A stretch of DNA of 64,000 nt from an uncultured Kiritimatiellota bacterium (GTDB lineage Bacteria > Verrucomicrobiota > Kiritimatiellia > RFP12 > UBA1067). A model generated the notes under the pieces. It was not told the origin of the DNA. It did not search any database and saw only the letters and a program-made list of their open reading frames with translations. The stretch is from positions 30,880 to 94,879 of the forward strand of contig CAKTUI010000003.1 in NCBI GenBank assembly GCA_934621385.1, in the 5' to 3' direction. Both the position numbers and the translations under genes were made by a program. Below, one piece after another: positions 42,432 through 51,066 of the stretch (within the stretch, counting starts at the first letter, position 1; every line of letters begins with the position of its first letter).

Positions 42432-42538
42432 TTTCAATTGCGCATAACTGCGCGGAATGTGACGATAAAACGCAAGATTGCCGTCTTGCCAACGCAACAC
42501 CAATCGGCCCCTGTCAAAGCCTATTAGGGCACCTGTCA

Positions 42539-42720
42539 ATGTCCAAAGGCAACGAAAAGAGGGTCGCAAAACGGCCCAGGAACGGCTTGCGCGGCCACGG
42601 CTGCGTCTATGTCAACAACGCGGCTACTGGTACATCTCCGTCCGACTCCCGGGCGAACTGAAACGCCACAAGCGACCACTCTACGCCCCTGGCTCCGACC
42701 GCCCCAAACCAAGTCCGAAC
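42539..42720 (+). pseudogene. Frameshifted remnant of a tyrosine-recombinase N-terminus
   Basis: Just downstream of tRNA-Pro one frame reads GLRGHGCVYVNN and, after a one-base frame change near 42612, another reads QRGYWYISVRLPGELKRHKR followed by PLYAPGSDR. Together these resemble the N-terminal arm-binding start of phage-type integrases (GCVY..GYWYxRVRLPG). No start, catalytic domain or intact frame remains. The rest of the gene-free stretch up to 42852 shows nothing further. The identification is by motif only. Confidence 0.4.
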
Positions 42721-42852
42721 CCTTCCCTATGGGTTACGCATCCCTCGACCTTTAGGTTGCGCAACCTAACACCACCCAATTTCCGCATTTCCCCAAGAAA
42801 AAGCGCGGCAATTCCAAATGAACGACGAGGCAAATGGGCTTCACGAGGGAGT

Positions 42853-43944
42853 TTAAGCCATCGCTCCGTCAATAACTGCGCGAAAAGCGCGATGAAATAC
42901 TGCGGGCGAAAAGCGGGCCGCATTTTCCCGACAATCCTCCGCCTTCCACCGCTTCGCCTCAAATTCCTCCATCGCCTCGCACAGCGAGTCAACGGACTGC
43001 TGCCGGAAGAAAAGACCCGTTTCTCCAGCGACGACCGTCTCCCGCGCACCACCCACACCGTAGGCGATGACGGGCGTACCAGCCGCCTGCGCCTCAAGCG
43101 GGACAATACCGAAATCCTCCACTCCCGGAAAGAGGAGGGCGCGAGCCTCGGTATAAGCACGGCGCAAATCCTCATTGCTGACGCGTCCAAGGAATTCAAT
43201 GTTGGGGCTCCCCTCCGCCAAGGCCCGCAAGTGCTCAATCTGCTCACCCGAACCGACAATCTTCAACTTCCGATTCATCTTCAGACAGGCCAAAAGCGCG
43301 ATGTCGGGGCGTTTGTAGGAAACAAGCTGTCCCGCCAGAAGATAGCCGTCCCCCCGCGCATCAGAAATAGAGTGCGAGAAGAAGTCAAAGTCCACCATCG
43401 GATAGACGACCTCGGCCAAACGCCCGTAGATGCGCTGAATACGCTCGGCGACAAAGTGCGAATTCGCGACAAACACATCGACCGAATCGGCACTCTTCAG
43501 GTCCTCGCGCCGCAAGTAGTCACGAAATATCCGCATGGCGATTTTGCCACTCACCCCCGCCATGCGGTAGTAGTCCTCGTACAAATCCCACAGATAGCGC
43601 ATCGGCGTATGACAGTAGCAGATATGCCGCGCCCCCCTTGGCTTGCGAACACCTTTAATCGGCCCTGACTCACTGGAAATGATGAGGTCATAACCATCAA
43701 GTTTCAGAGACCGACTCGCAAGCGGCATCAGCGGCAAATACGCCTGACACTTCGTTCGGGCGAACGGCAACCGACCAATGAACGACTCGGTCACACGCCG
43801 CCCGCCAAACCATTCATCCATCACCCATGCATTGTAGGCGTGAGTGAAAATATCCCCCTGGGGGAACATTCCGCAGATTTCGCGGAAGACATTCTCTCCG
43901 CCGCGCCGATTCGTCAGCCAGTAGTGCAAAAGTGCCGTCTTCAT
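42853..43944 (-). CDS. Family 4 glycosyltransferase (capsule cluster, last gene)
   Basis: 363 residues, GT-B fold: KTALLHYWLTNRRGGENVFR at the N-terminus, HICYCHTPMRYLWDLYEDYY in the middle (a block common in mannosyltransferase-type GT4s), GDGYLLAGQLVSYKRPDIAL, and the EX7E-type end GVEDFGIVPLEAQAAGTPVIA. It transfers a sugar, possibly mannose, onto the lipid-linked repeat unit at the cytoplasmic membrane. It starts 1 nt after the preceding gene. Last gene of the leftward operon. Confidence 0.9.
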   Translation of the reverse strand: MKTALLHYWLTNRRGGENVFREICGMFPQGDIFTHAYNAWVMDEWFGGRRVTESFIGRLPFARTKCQAYLPLMPLASRSLKLDGYDLIISSESGPIKGVRKPRGARHICYCHTPMRYLWDLYEDYYRMAGVSGKIAMRIFRDYLRREDLKSADSVDVFVANSHFVAERIQRIYGRLAEVVYPMVDFDFFSHSISDARGDGYLLAGQLVSYKRPDIALLACLKMNRKLKIVGSGEQIEHLRALAEGSPNIEFLGRVSNEDLRRAYTEARALLFPGVEDFGIVPLEAQAAGTPVIAYGVGGARETVVAGETGLFFRQQSVDSLCEAMEEFEAKRWKAEDCRENAARFSPAVFHRAFRAVIDGAMA

Positions 43945-43945
43945 T

Positions 43946-44989
43946 TTAAGTTCTCCTCATGAGGCAGTCTTCGTAAATCGCCCGCGTTTTTGAAACCATC
44001 TGATCAACTGAAAATTCCGTATTCACGCGAGCGAACAAGGCCGCCCCATAGCGAGCAACTGCCTCATCCGAATAATCAACGCGCAACAATTCGGCCAAAG
44101 CATCAACATTTTCAACAGGAAACAAGAGACCCGAACTACCGTCCTCAATGATGTCGCGATTGCCGGGGCAGTCGGACGCAATGACAAACTTCTTTCGCCG
44201 TCCAGCCTCGCAAAGCATCAGCGGAAGGCCCTCCCACCGACTCGGGGCAATCACAATACGCCCACGCATCATGCAAGAAACCGCCTCTGGAATTTCACCT
44301 GCAAATACTACCAAATCCCCAATGCCCAGCACTCCAGCAAGTTCTTGCATCGCCTGAAACGTCTCGCCACCACCAATCAGCAGTGTCCGCCATCGACGCG
44401 CACGTAACTCGGACTGCACCTTTGCAATCGCCCGCAACAAGACATCCTGTCCTTTTGGAAAATTAAAGCGTGCAATAGATATAAAAGCGTATCCACCCTG
44501 GCCAACCAATGCAGAGTCCCCCTCTCCATAAGCACACGACTCGGCCACGCCATTCGGAACAACGCAAACCCGCGTCTGAATATGATAAACGCGCAACAAT
44601 GAGTCCGCATCCGTTTTCGTAAGAGCAATGATCCGAGCACACCTTCGATAAAGAAGTCGCTCCAGCATCAATCTCAGCGAGCGACGCACAAAGTTCGCCA
44701 CCGTTTTCGGCAGAAAGTCATACTTACGCAGATGAATGCCGTGAACGGTGAAGACGATGGGGGCACACGGATGCCGCCAAGGACATTTGAAAAGTTGCAC
44801 TAAGGCCCGCAAATGGTTAACATGAATGATGTCAGGATGCCACGCGTTGATAACCCGCGCCGAACATTCGCCACGCACCGAATAGAAGACGCGGCTTTCA
44901 CAGGATGAACCAAGCCCCTCGGTCAACTGCCGCACATATTCGCACCCGCCACCAACAGTCGGTGCATCAAGCAAAAAGGCAATTCTCAT
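43946..44989 (-). CDS. Family 4 glycosyltransferase
   Basis: 347 residues, GT-B fold: MRIAFLLDAPTVGGGCEYVR, INAWHPDIIHVNHLRALVQL, FISIARFNFPKGQDVLLRAI, LLIGGGETFQAMQEL and the donor-binding PSRWEGLPLMLCEAGRRKK. Gaps are 7 nt upstream and 1 nt downstream, so it is within the operon. Substrate unknown. Confidence 0.9.
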   Translation of the reverse strand: MRIAFLLDAPTVGGGCEYVRQLTEGLGSSCESRVFYSVRGECSARVINAWHPDIIHVNHLRALVQLFKCPWRHPCAPIVFTVHGIHLRKYDFLPKTVANFVRRSLRLMLERLLYRRCARIIALTKTDADSLLRVYHIQTRVCVVPNGVAESCAYGEGDSALVGQGGYAFISIARFNFPKGQDVLLRAIAKVQSELRARRWRTLLIGGGETFQAMQELAGVLGIGDLVVFAGEIPEAVSCMMRGRIVIAPSRWEGLPLMLCEAGRRKKFVIASDCPGNRDIIEDGSSGLLFPVENVDALAELLRVDYSDEAVARYGAALFARVNTEFSVDQMVSKTRAIYEDCLMRRT

Positions 44990-44996
44990 AAATGGC

Positions 44997-46541
44997 TTAA
45001 TCGTGATAAAGCCGAACAGGCATCCGACTCATGCCAATAGACTCCAAAATATAGTTGATCGTTTTCGATCGCACAGCCTTCGTCGCCATCCAGGACCACA
45101 GGATGCGTGGGTAGGTCGGAACCCAGTAGATCTTCCGCAAAAATCGAATCTTTCGGAATGCAACGGTCAGAAACTTTGTCGGCGTTGAATAAGCCTCTCT
45201 TGAGACAAGGTAATAGCCATATTTTAGGATATTCTCATTCTGTGGACAGGCGAAAGACGGCCCGGTGAGATCTTGCAACAGTTCACCTTCAGTTCGCGGC
45301 GTATGGCAAAAACCGAGACGGTAATAAAGCGACGCGCCAAGTAGGATAACCGACTTGCCCCAGTAGGCCGCCTCGGCCCCCATTGTCGAACCAAAGACAA
45401 CCACCTTGTCCGCCGCTTGCATGAGATCGTATGTACTGTGATTGGATGTCGCGGGGAGAACTGTCAGATTAGAATATCGCTTGGGAAGTTCGTAAAGATC
45501 CGTATGATAAGTAAACTTTAATTTCCCGAGGTTTGGATGAACCCGAAGATAGACATGATAATCAGGACGATTGGCAAGCAACTCGCAAATCTTTGAGACT
45601 CCCTCCAATTGCGAACGAAACAACGAAAAACTATCAAACTTCGGATCGATTGAAGAGTACTCGTCCTCCGAACTGTTGAAAATCGCAATGTTCTTCTTCT
45701 TTGGATTCCAATCCTCCGGCATTTGCCCAGTCTTTTGCCCTTGGATAAATGTTCGCTGTTGTCCAGGATTCCATGCATCACCAGCCGGGACACCTCCACG
45801 CCTTTTTTCGTAAAACCGCCGTGCAACTCGTCTCTTCTCGTTAAGGCCAACGCCCTCCTGCGCCCAAAGGCATTCTGCAATCCGTTCATTTTCGTCAACA
45901 TCGTGTGGAAGACAGTTCGGATAGACAATGCGTCGATAGATTTGCTCGCCAGATAGGCCTTGAACCAAGACGATTTCATTGCTCCGCATTTCAATGGATC
46001 CGATCCGGGCAAGATCAAGAAATGGACGAGCCTCCAACATTCGCCCATTATAAAGCGACAGGCAATCTGGATTGACAGACTCTACGGTAGCAGCCGCCAG
46101 ATCGGCCATCCGAACGGCCTCTGACAGAAGAAAATCCATGTAGGCACGTTTTCTTGCCGTAAAGACCTCAATCAACTCCCGTGTCCAAGAGATGTAACTG
46201 GACAAGACACCATACCCAATATTGATTCCGTGATAGTCAATGCTCTTGATATCAGATAAGGAGTTATACTGAAATTGGGCGACAACCCCTCGCCCTTGAT
46301 GTTTCAATGGCAACAACTTCACACCCGGCAAAAGTTTCTTGAGATAGCGCCGTTGATAAAAGCGACAAACGAGGCAAGCAAGACGACTACCCAACGGATT
46401 ATTGCAACAAACACGACAAGCACCGTCGCAATAGGCAAAGAAGACCTCATTCCCTTCAGCCAGTGATGACAAGGCCTCATCCACCATGATACGCCACGAA
46501 GGTTCCTGGAGGAACGAAGTTCCAATAACCAAATGTCTCAT
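44997..46541 (-). CDS. Capsule-polysaccharide-biosynthesis-like protein
   Basis: 514 residues from the ATG at 46541 with AAGGAGGT 6 nt upstream (the frame extends to 46577 but that part lies inside the flippase gene). Cys-rich N-terminus (FAYCDGACRVCCNNPLGSRLACLVC). The C-terminal part has the layout of capsule synthesis/export transferases (KpsC/S or CDP-glycerol-type): HVYLRVHPNLGKLKF, LPATSNHSTYDLMQAADKVV and VFGSTMGAEAAYWGKSVILL, a donor-binding pattern. Codon use is visibly more A/T-rich than core genes. The exact reaction is unknown; a transferase adding sugars or polyol phosphate is most likely. Confidence 0.75.
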   Translation of the reverse strand: MRHLVIGTSFLQEPSWRIMVDEALSSLAEGNEVFFAYCDGACRVCCNNPLGSRLACLVCRFYQRRYLKKLLPGVKLLPLKHQGRGVVAQFQYNSLSDIKSIDYHGINIGYGVLSSYISWTRELIEVFTARKRAYMDFLLSEAVRMADLAAATVESVNPDCLSLYNGRMLEARPFLDLARIGSIEMRSNEIVLVQGLSGEQIYRRIVYPNCLPHDVDENERIAECLWAQEGVGLNEKRRVARRFYEKRRGGVPAGDAWNPGQQRTFIQGQKTGQMPEDWNPKKKNIAIFNSSEDEYSSIDPKFDSFSLFRSQLEGVSKICELLANRPDYHVYLRVHPNLGKLKFTYHTDLYELPKRYSNLTVLPATSNHSTYDLMQAADKVVVFGSTMGAEAAYWGKSVILLGASLYYRLGFCHTPRTEGELLQDLTGPSFACPQNENILKYGYYLVSREAYSTPTKFLTVAFRKIRFLRKIYWVPTYPRILWSWMATKAVRSKTINYILESIGMSRMPVRLYHD

Positions 46542-47779
46542 CTTGCGACCTCCTTGAGTAACTTCAATCCATAGCAAAGGCGAACGACTAACTCAACCGC
46601 CATTGACAACATATTCGCCCAGGCCGCCCCCCAAAGCCCAAACCTTGGGATAAGAACGGCATTGAAGGCAATGACACTACCAACCGCCCAAAGCGAACTA
46701 TAAAAGAAATACTTACTTTTTCGCGAAGCCGCATACAAGGCTCCAATGGAACCAGCCAACACCGAGAATCCCGCTCCAAGCGAAAGCAATGGAATAAACT
46801 TCGAAACCGAATAATATTCTGGCCCAACAAGAAAACGCATGAAAAAGGTCGAACCAACCGTTAATACCAATACAACTGCAATGACACCGCAAGCCAAAAT
46901 GCCAAAGAAACTCCAAAAATACCTGACAAATCCAGGCTCCCGATACTCTTCGAGAACCGAAATCTGCCACGCATTCCCTATGACGCTCCACCCCACACCT
47001 AAGATAGAGGGCAATTTGATGGCCGCCGCGTAAAAACCCACAGCAGCAAGCGAACAATACCTTTCAAGAAAAGGACGATTGAGTCCCGTCAAGGCCCACC
47101 ACATAACGGCTGTTGGCACCAGCGGAATCGCATATTTCAACAGGTTGACAAGACTTGCCCGCGAAAAGGCCCCATGTCGGAAATAGTGCCATAGACGCGC
47201 CCCCAACAACGAGATGACAATTCCTCCTGCAAAACCTGCGCACTGAATAAGTCCCAATACGCGCCCGGTGGGATAGGCGGGGATAAGCCAGATAGAAAGC
47301 AACACGACAATCAGCGTCAATCCCAAACCCGAAAGCGCATAGGTGACCATTCGGTCTACCGCACGGCAAAATTGCTGAAGATACTGGTGCAGACCATTCA
47401 AGAACAAGACACTAACAATCAAGCCACTGTATTGACGAAAAAAAGCCCCCCGCGAGAAGAATCCACTGACGACGAAGATGCCAAGCCCACAAACGATATA
47501 ACTCCCCAGCAAAAAAACAAGCCCAGAGGAGAAATGTTGCTGCTGACGGGAATAGGTCTCTCCCTTGGGGAAGACAAAAACAGCGTCCTGTATCTGGCAC
47601 GTCACCAAGCCAAGAAGCATCGTCGCATAGGTGACAATCAAGTCTGACACGCCGTACTCAGTTGGTCCAAGATACCGTGTATAAAAAGGCAACATCAGGA
47701 ACAAAAGCAATTTGCTTCCCGCGTTCCCGACAAAGACAATTCCCGTGTTCTTTAAAAGCCGCGTATACTTATTCGCCAT
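46538..47779 (-). CDS. Wzx-type polysaccharide flippase
   Basis: 413 residues from the ATG at 47779, inside the end of the polymerase gene (11-nt overlap). About 12-14 membrane segments; the start YTRLLKNTGIVFVGNAGSKL, then FLMLPFYTRYLGPTEYGVSD is typical of RfbX/Wzx proteins, which flip the undecaprenyl-linked repeat unit to the periplasm. It pairs with the adjacent Wzy-type polymerase. A/T-richer than the core genes. Confidence 0.92.
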   Translation of the reverse strand: MANKYTRLLKNTGIVFVGNAGSKLLLFLMLPFYTRYLGPTEYGVSDLIVTYATMLLGLVTCQIQDAVFVFPKGETYSRQQQHFSSGLVFLLGSYIVCGLGIFVVSGFFSRGAFFRQYSGLIVSVLFLNGLHQYLQQFCRAVDRMVTYALSGLGLTLIVVLLSIWLIPAYPTGRVLGLIQCAGFAGGIVISLLGARLWHYFRHGAFSRASLVNLLKYAIPLVPTAVMWWALTGLNRPFLERYCSLAAVGFYAAAIKLPSILGVGWSVIGNAWQISVLEEYREPGFVRYFWSFFGILACGVIAVVLVLTVGSTFFMRFLVGPEYYSVSKFIPLLSLGAGFSVLAGSIGALYAASRKSKYFFYSSLWAVGSVIAFNAVLIPRFGLWGAAWANMLSMAVELVVRLCYGLKLLKEVAR

Positions 47780-49394
47780 ATTTCCGATTGCGTCTCGAAA
47801 GGATCCACAGCAACAGGACAAGACCCAAAAGCCAAAAGAGGATCAACCCCTGACGTACGCTCCGCCAAGGCCAAAGCATCAGACCATAAAGTAGCGTATA
47901 GCTATAGACAATCTTCAAAAGGTTATAGGCAAGCGTCCCTGGACTCATAAAAGCGAAGACCAAGCCCGCGGCCAAAGCCATCACAATACAGAACAACATC
48001 GCTCCCCATTGAGGATAATCCAGAACAATGTGGCCAACCATCGTCTTAAATTCGCCCGAATAGCAATCAGCAAGTTCACGATAGATCGATCGCGGCCATT
48101 CGTACGGATTGGCGAGATGAAGTCCTGTATAGACTTCTTTCGCCGTTTGCGTCATGCTCGTGCCAGCAACAAGATCGACAACCTTAACAACAGGGCCCAG
48201 GGTTAGCGCCCCACGCAAACATGGCAAGCCCTTCTCATATCGTGCAACATAATCCGCATTGAATGAATAGGCCCCCGTGCAAAAATATGAAAAAGAGCTA
48301 TAAAACAAGCCTTCCTTGTTACTCCCCTTCGCGACAACCGTCCTCATCGATCCGCCATCTGTTCTGACCTTGCCGTCCTTCTTCGCGACGACTGGCTTCG
48401 TCGTTCCGTTGCCTGCAACAGCCTTGCCGTCCTTCTTCACGACGACTGGCTTCGTCGTTCCGTTGCCTGCAACAGCCTTGCCGTCCTTCTTCACGACGAC
48501 TGGCTTCGCCGTTCCGTTGCCTGCAACAGCCTTGCCGCTCTCCTGCACGACGACTGGCTTCGCCGTTCCGTTGCTTGCGATGACCTTCTTATATTCCAAG
48601 GGAGCCAATGCGGGCACGAAACGTAGCACCGTAATCAAGACAAACGGCAACACCGTAACAGACAGGAAACAAACCATTTCCGGACGAAAAAAAATACGCA
48701 CGAACCATAACCGCCCACACTGACCAAAAGAGGAGCCAAGCACAACAACTGCAAGCCCATAGAAAAAGACCATTTGAAACGCAACATTCCGGGCAACTAT
48801 GGAATACGACCAAAAGGCTGGCGCCAATCCCCCAATACAAAGAAGAACATTTACGAATCTAAACCGAGAGAAGTGCACCAGTCCAACCGCCGCAAGGAAA
48901 AGTGCGCAATAGGAAAAACTCTCCAAGATGAAGCACAATTCCTGTACGCCCCCAACTTCCTTTATCGCATATGCACGACGATATGCCTCTCGCGACATTC
49001 CCGATGTTGCATAGGTATATAATCCCTTTACTCCAATCCACAAATCATACAAGGACACAGGAAGCGTCACAACAATTAATGCAGTCGACAGGACAAGGAA
49101 CATTCGGGTGGACAACTCGCACGGAGGGCCCGACTTTGCCCTCTCTCGTTGCCGCTTAACAAACAGTAGAGGCAGACATAAAATGCCGTAGGCCACTCCA
49201 AAGAATACCATCGCCGACAGACTGACAAAGGGGCGCCCGCTTCGCGGATGAAGGTGAAGGAAGACTGCACACAGGAAATTAAGCGCAATCACTCCAAGCG
49301 TAAAGATTGACAACAGACTTGTCTTGGATGCCCGTGCTATCACCAGGACCAAGAGTATCGTAATGAGACAAAAGGGAATCGCCTGATACCACAT
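47769..49394 (-). CDS. Wzy-type polymerase with internal tandem repeats
   Basis: 541 residues from the ATG at 49394, overlapping the epimerase stop as TGATG with GGAGG ~10 nt upstream. About 10-12 membrane segments and a large periplasmic loop, the layout of oligosaccharide repeat-unit polymerases. In the loop four near-identical 18-residue units (NGTTKPVVVKKDGKAVAG type) are encoded by 54-bp tandem repeats at 48378-48593, just before the functional-looking loop EGLFYSSFSYFCTGAYSFNA. Such a repeat is unusual in Wzy and should vary in copy number. The polymerase call is by topology and context. Confidence 0.8.
   Translation of the reverse strand: MWYQAIPFCLITILLVLVIARASKTSLLSIFTLGVIALNFLCAVFLHLHPRSGRPFVSLSAMVFFGVAYGILCLPLLFVKRQRERAKSGPPCELSTRMFLVLSTALIVVTLPVSLYDLWIGVKGLYTYATSGMSREAYRRAYAIKEVGGVQELCFILESFSYCALFLAAVGLVHFSRFRFVNVLLCIGGLAPAFWSYSIVARNVAFQMVFFYGLAVVVLGSSFGQCGRLWFVRIFFRPEMVCFLSVTVLPFVLITVLRFVPALAPLEYKKVIASNGTAKPVVVQESGKAVAGNGTAKPVVVKKDGKAVAGNGTTKPVVVKKDGKAVAGNGTTKPVVAKKDGKVRTDGGSMRTVVAKGSNKEGLFYSSFSYFCTGAYSFNADYVARYEKGLPCLRGALTLGPVVKVVDLVAGTSMTQTAKEVYTGLHLANPYEWPRSIYRELADCYSGEFKTMVGHIVLDYPQWGAMLFCIVMALAAGLVFAFMSPGTLAYNLLKIVYSYTLLYGLMLWPWRSVRQGLILFWLLGLVLLLWILSRRNRKYGE
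48378..48593. repeat. Four 54-bp tandem repeats inside the polymerase gene
   Basis: Four consecutive 54-bp units, the inner ones differing at only a few positions, each encoding 18 residues. Unit length is a multiple of three, so copy-number change keeps the reading frame. Not a CRISPR: the units are contiguous, without spacers, and lie in a coding frame. Confidence 0.9.
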
Positions 49395-50332
49395 CACCGC
49401 ATCACCTCCTTCGCCCACGCAACCATCTGGCGAATCCCAGTCTTAAAATCCGTCTCCGGCCTCCACCCGAAGGCCTGCTCAATCGTTGAGAAATCCCCAT
49501 AGATACCATGCTGGTCACCTGGCGTCCCCGCGACATAATCAACACGGACATGGTCACCAATGTTTGTGCAGATCTGCGCTATCACCTCTTCAACGGTCGT
49601 TGGAATTCCCGTACAAACATTATACGTATGGTACCCGTACCCTTTCTCTGCGGATAAAAGAACGGCCCGCACAACATCCGTCACGTTCACAAAATCACGG
49701 AATCGATCCTTCGCGCCCTTGACGATGATATGCCGATCCTTGAGCGCCATCGCCAAATAAATGCTTGCCATCCCCTGCTTCAAGTTATCAAGATTCTGCC
49801 CTATTCCATAGACATTAAAGAATCGAAGAGCCGTACAATGGATGCCGAACATCGAACTAAAGATGCGCATATAATTCTCACTCGCCAGCTTCCCAACGGC
49901 ATAGAAGCTCTTGGGTGTCGTTTTCGTCTCCTCACAAACCTTTGGATTCTCCGGGTGATCCCCGTAAACAGACATACTTGAAGCGTAAACGAACTTGGTG
50001 CACCCCGTATTACGGGCAAGATTCAGCAAAAGCAAGGTCGACTGTGCATTTGTCTGCAAATCATAAACAGGATCCTCAAAACTAATCTCGCCCGAACTCT
50101 GCCCCGCAATATGAATGATGGCATCGAACTTGACACTTCTAAGTTCCTCAATTATTGCTGCATCCTGGACATTCCCATGAATAAACCGACATCCCGGCGG
50201 AACAACGTCCCTTTTCCCCGTGGACAAATTATCAATCGTGATCACTTCATGCCCCAGATCCAACAAGGCCCGAGCAACACACGATCCAATAAACCCAGCC
50301 GCGCCAGTGACCAAATACCTCTTTTGTTCCAT
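49394..50332 (-). CDS. NAD-dependent sugar-nucleotide epimerase
   Basis: 312 residues, extended short-chain dehydrogenase: NAD motif LVTGAAGFIGSCVARALL, TIDNLSTGKRDVVPPG, the catalytic YASSMSVYGD with the YxxxK in FYAVGKLASE, and RFFNVYGIGQN. GalE/WbpP-like; epimerises a UDP-sugar for the repeat unit. In the operon, 14 nt after the cytidylyltransferase gene. Confidence 0.92.
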   Translation of the reverse strand: MEQKRYLVTGAAGFIGSCVARALLDLGHEVITIDNLSTGKRDVVPPGCRFIHGNVQDAAIIEELRSVKFDAIIHIAGQSSGEISFEDPVYDLQTNAQSTLLLLNLARNTGCTKFVYASSMSVYGDHPENPKVCEETKTTPKSFYAVGKLASENYMRIFSSMFGIHCTALRFFNVYGIGQNLDNLKQGMASIYLAMALKDRHIIVKGAKDRFRDFVNVTDVVRAVLLSAEKGYGYHTYNVCTGIPTTVEEVIAQICTNIGDHVRVDYVAGTPGDQHGIYGDFSTIEQAFGWRPETDFKTGIRQMVAWAKEVMR

Positions 50333-50346
50333 TTGAAACTACCTCC

Positions 50347-51066
50347 TCAATAATGAATGCCATTCGCCCGCAACCATGACTCGGATCTCCGAATGTCATC
50401 CATGTCATGCACGTCAAAACAGTCTTTTACGACAATAGGCTTGATGTTATTCCCCATAAAACTCCAAGGGGGCTGTCCAGCGACATCCGAGTAAAGCGAG
50501 TTACGCAGATTCAATGTCCAAAAATTATGGCACAGATAGTAACAGGCACACAAATCTTGCCGATTCGTTGAAATCTGCTTCCCCGTAAAATCAAAGAATG
50601 TATCAAGACACCCATCCGCCCTCAATTTCTTAGCCCGAAACGGATGATGATCCTGATCCATTTCTACGGGGCAGACGGCCGAGAGCTGCGGATTGTCGAG
50701 AATGGCCTGAATGGACTCGCGAATCCATTCCATTTTCACAATTGCCGAATTGGCCAGCAAAACAACAAGTATATCAGGCTCGACACCATCGTCCTTCATG
50801 ACAGATAGCGCATGCAGAATCGCATCCACATGCTGCGCGGTCGGAAGCGCAAGCTCTGCAGGCCGAAGAATCTTTCGGTAGCCACAATCAGCAGCCGCCT
50901 GCAAGATCTTCGGGCAATCGCTTGATACATAGAAGTCCGTGATACCTGGACAAGTACGAGCAGCCATTGCTGGATAGTAAAGGAGAGGATGCCCCGCAAC
51001 TGGCAAAATATTCTTGTCCTTCAGCGTATTGTTTCCCCGTCCTGTCAATAGTGCCGCGATGCGCAT
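50347..51066 (-). CDS. CMP-sugar (acylneuraminate-type) cytidylyltransferase
   Basis: 239 residues from the ATG at 51066, overlapping the preceding stop as TGATG. The N-terminal MRIAALLTGRGNNTLKDKNI, then PVAGHPLLYY follows the NeuA/PseF pattern (AxxARxGSKxxxKNxxxxxGxPLxxY); ILRPAELALPTAQHVDAILH is also typical. It activates a nonulosonic or related acid sugar as CMP-sugar. The biosynthesis genes for such a sugar are not in the window. Confidence 0.87.
   Translation of the reverse strand: MRIAALLTGRGNNTLKDKNILPVAGHPLLYYPAMAARTCPGITDFYVSSDCPKILQAAADCGYRKILRPAELALPTAQHVDAILHALSVMKDDGVEPDILVVLLANSAIVKMEWIRESIQAILDNPQLSAVCPVEMDQDHHPFRAKKLRADGCLDTFFDFTGKQISTNRQDLCACYYLCHNFWTLNLRNSLYSDVAGQPPWSFMGNNIKPIVVKDCFDVHDMDDIRRSESWLRANGIHY

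Noticed and set aside
42478..43668. Plus-strand ORF of 396 codons
   Set aside because: Only its first ~80 residues carry an integrase-like motif; the rest is the antisense of a real GT4 gene. Kept only as a pseudogene remnant.
48378..48593. CRISPR array or intergenic minisatellite
   Set aside because: Units are contiguous, lie in frame inside a membrane protein gene and have no spacers.
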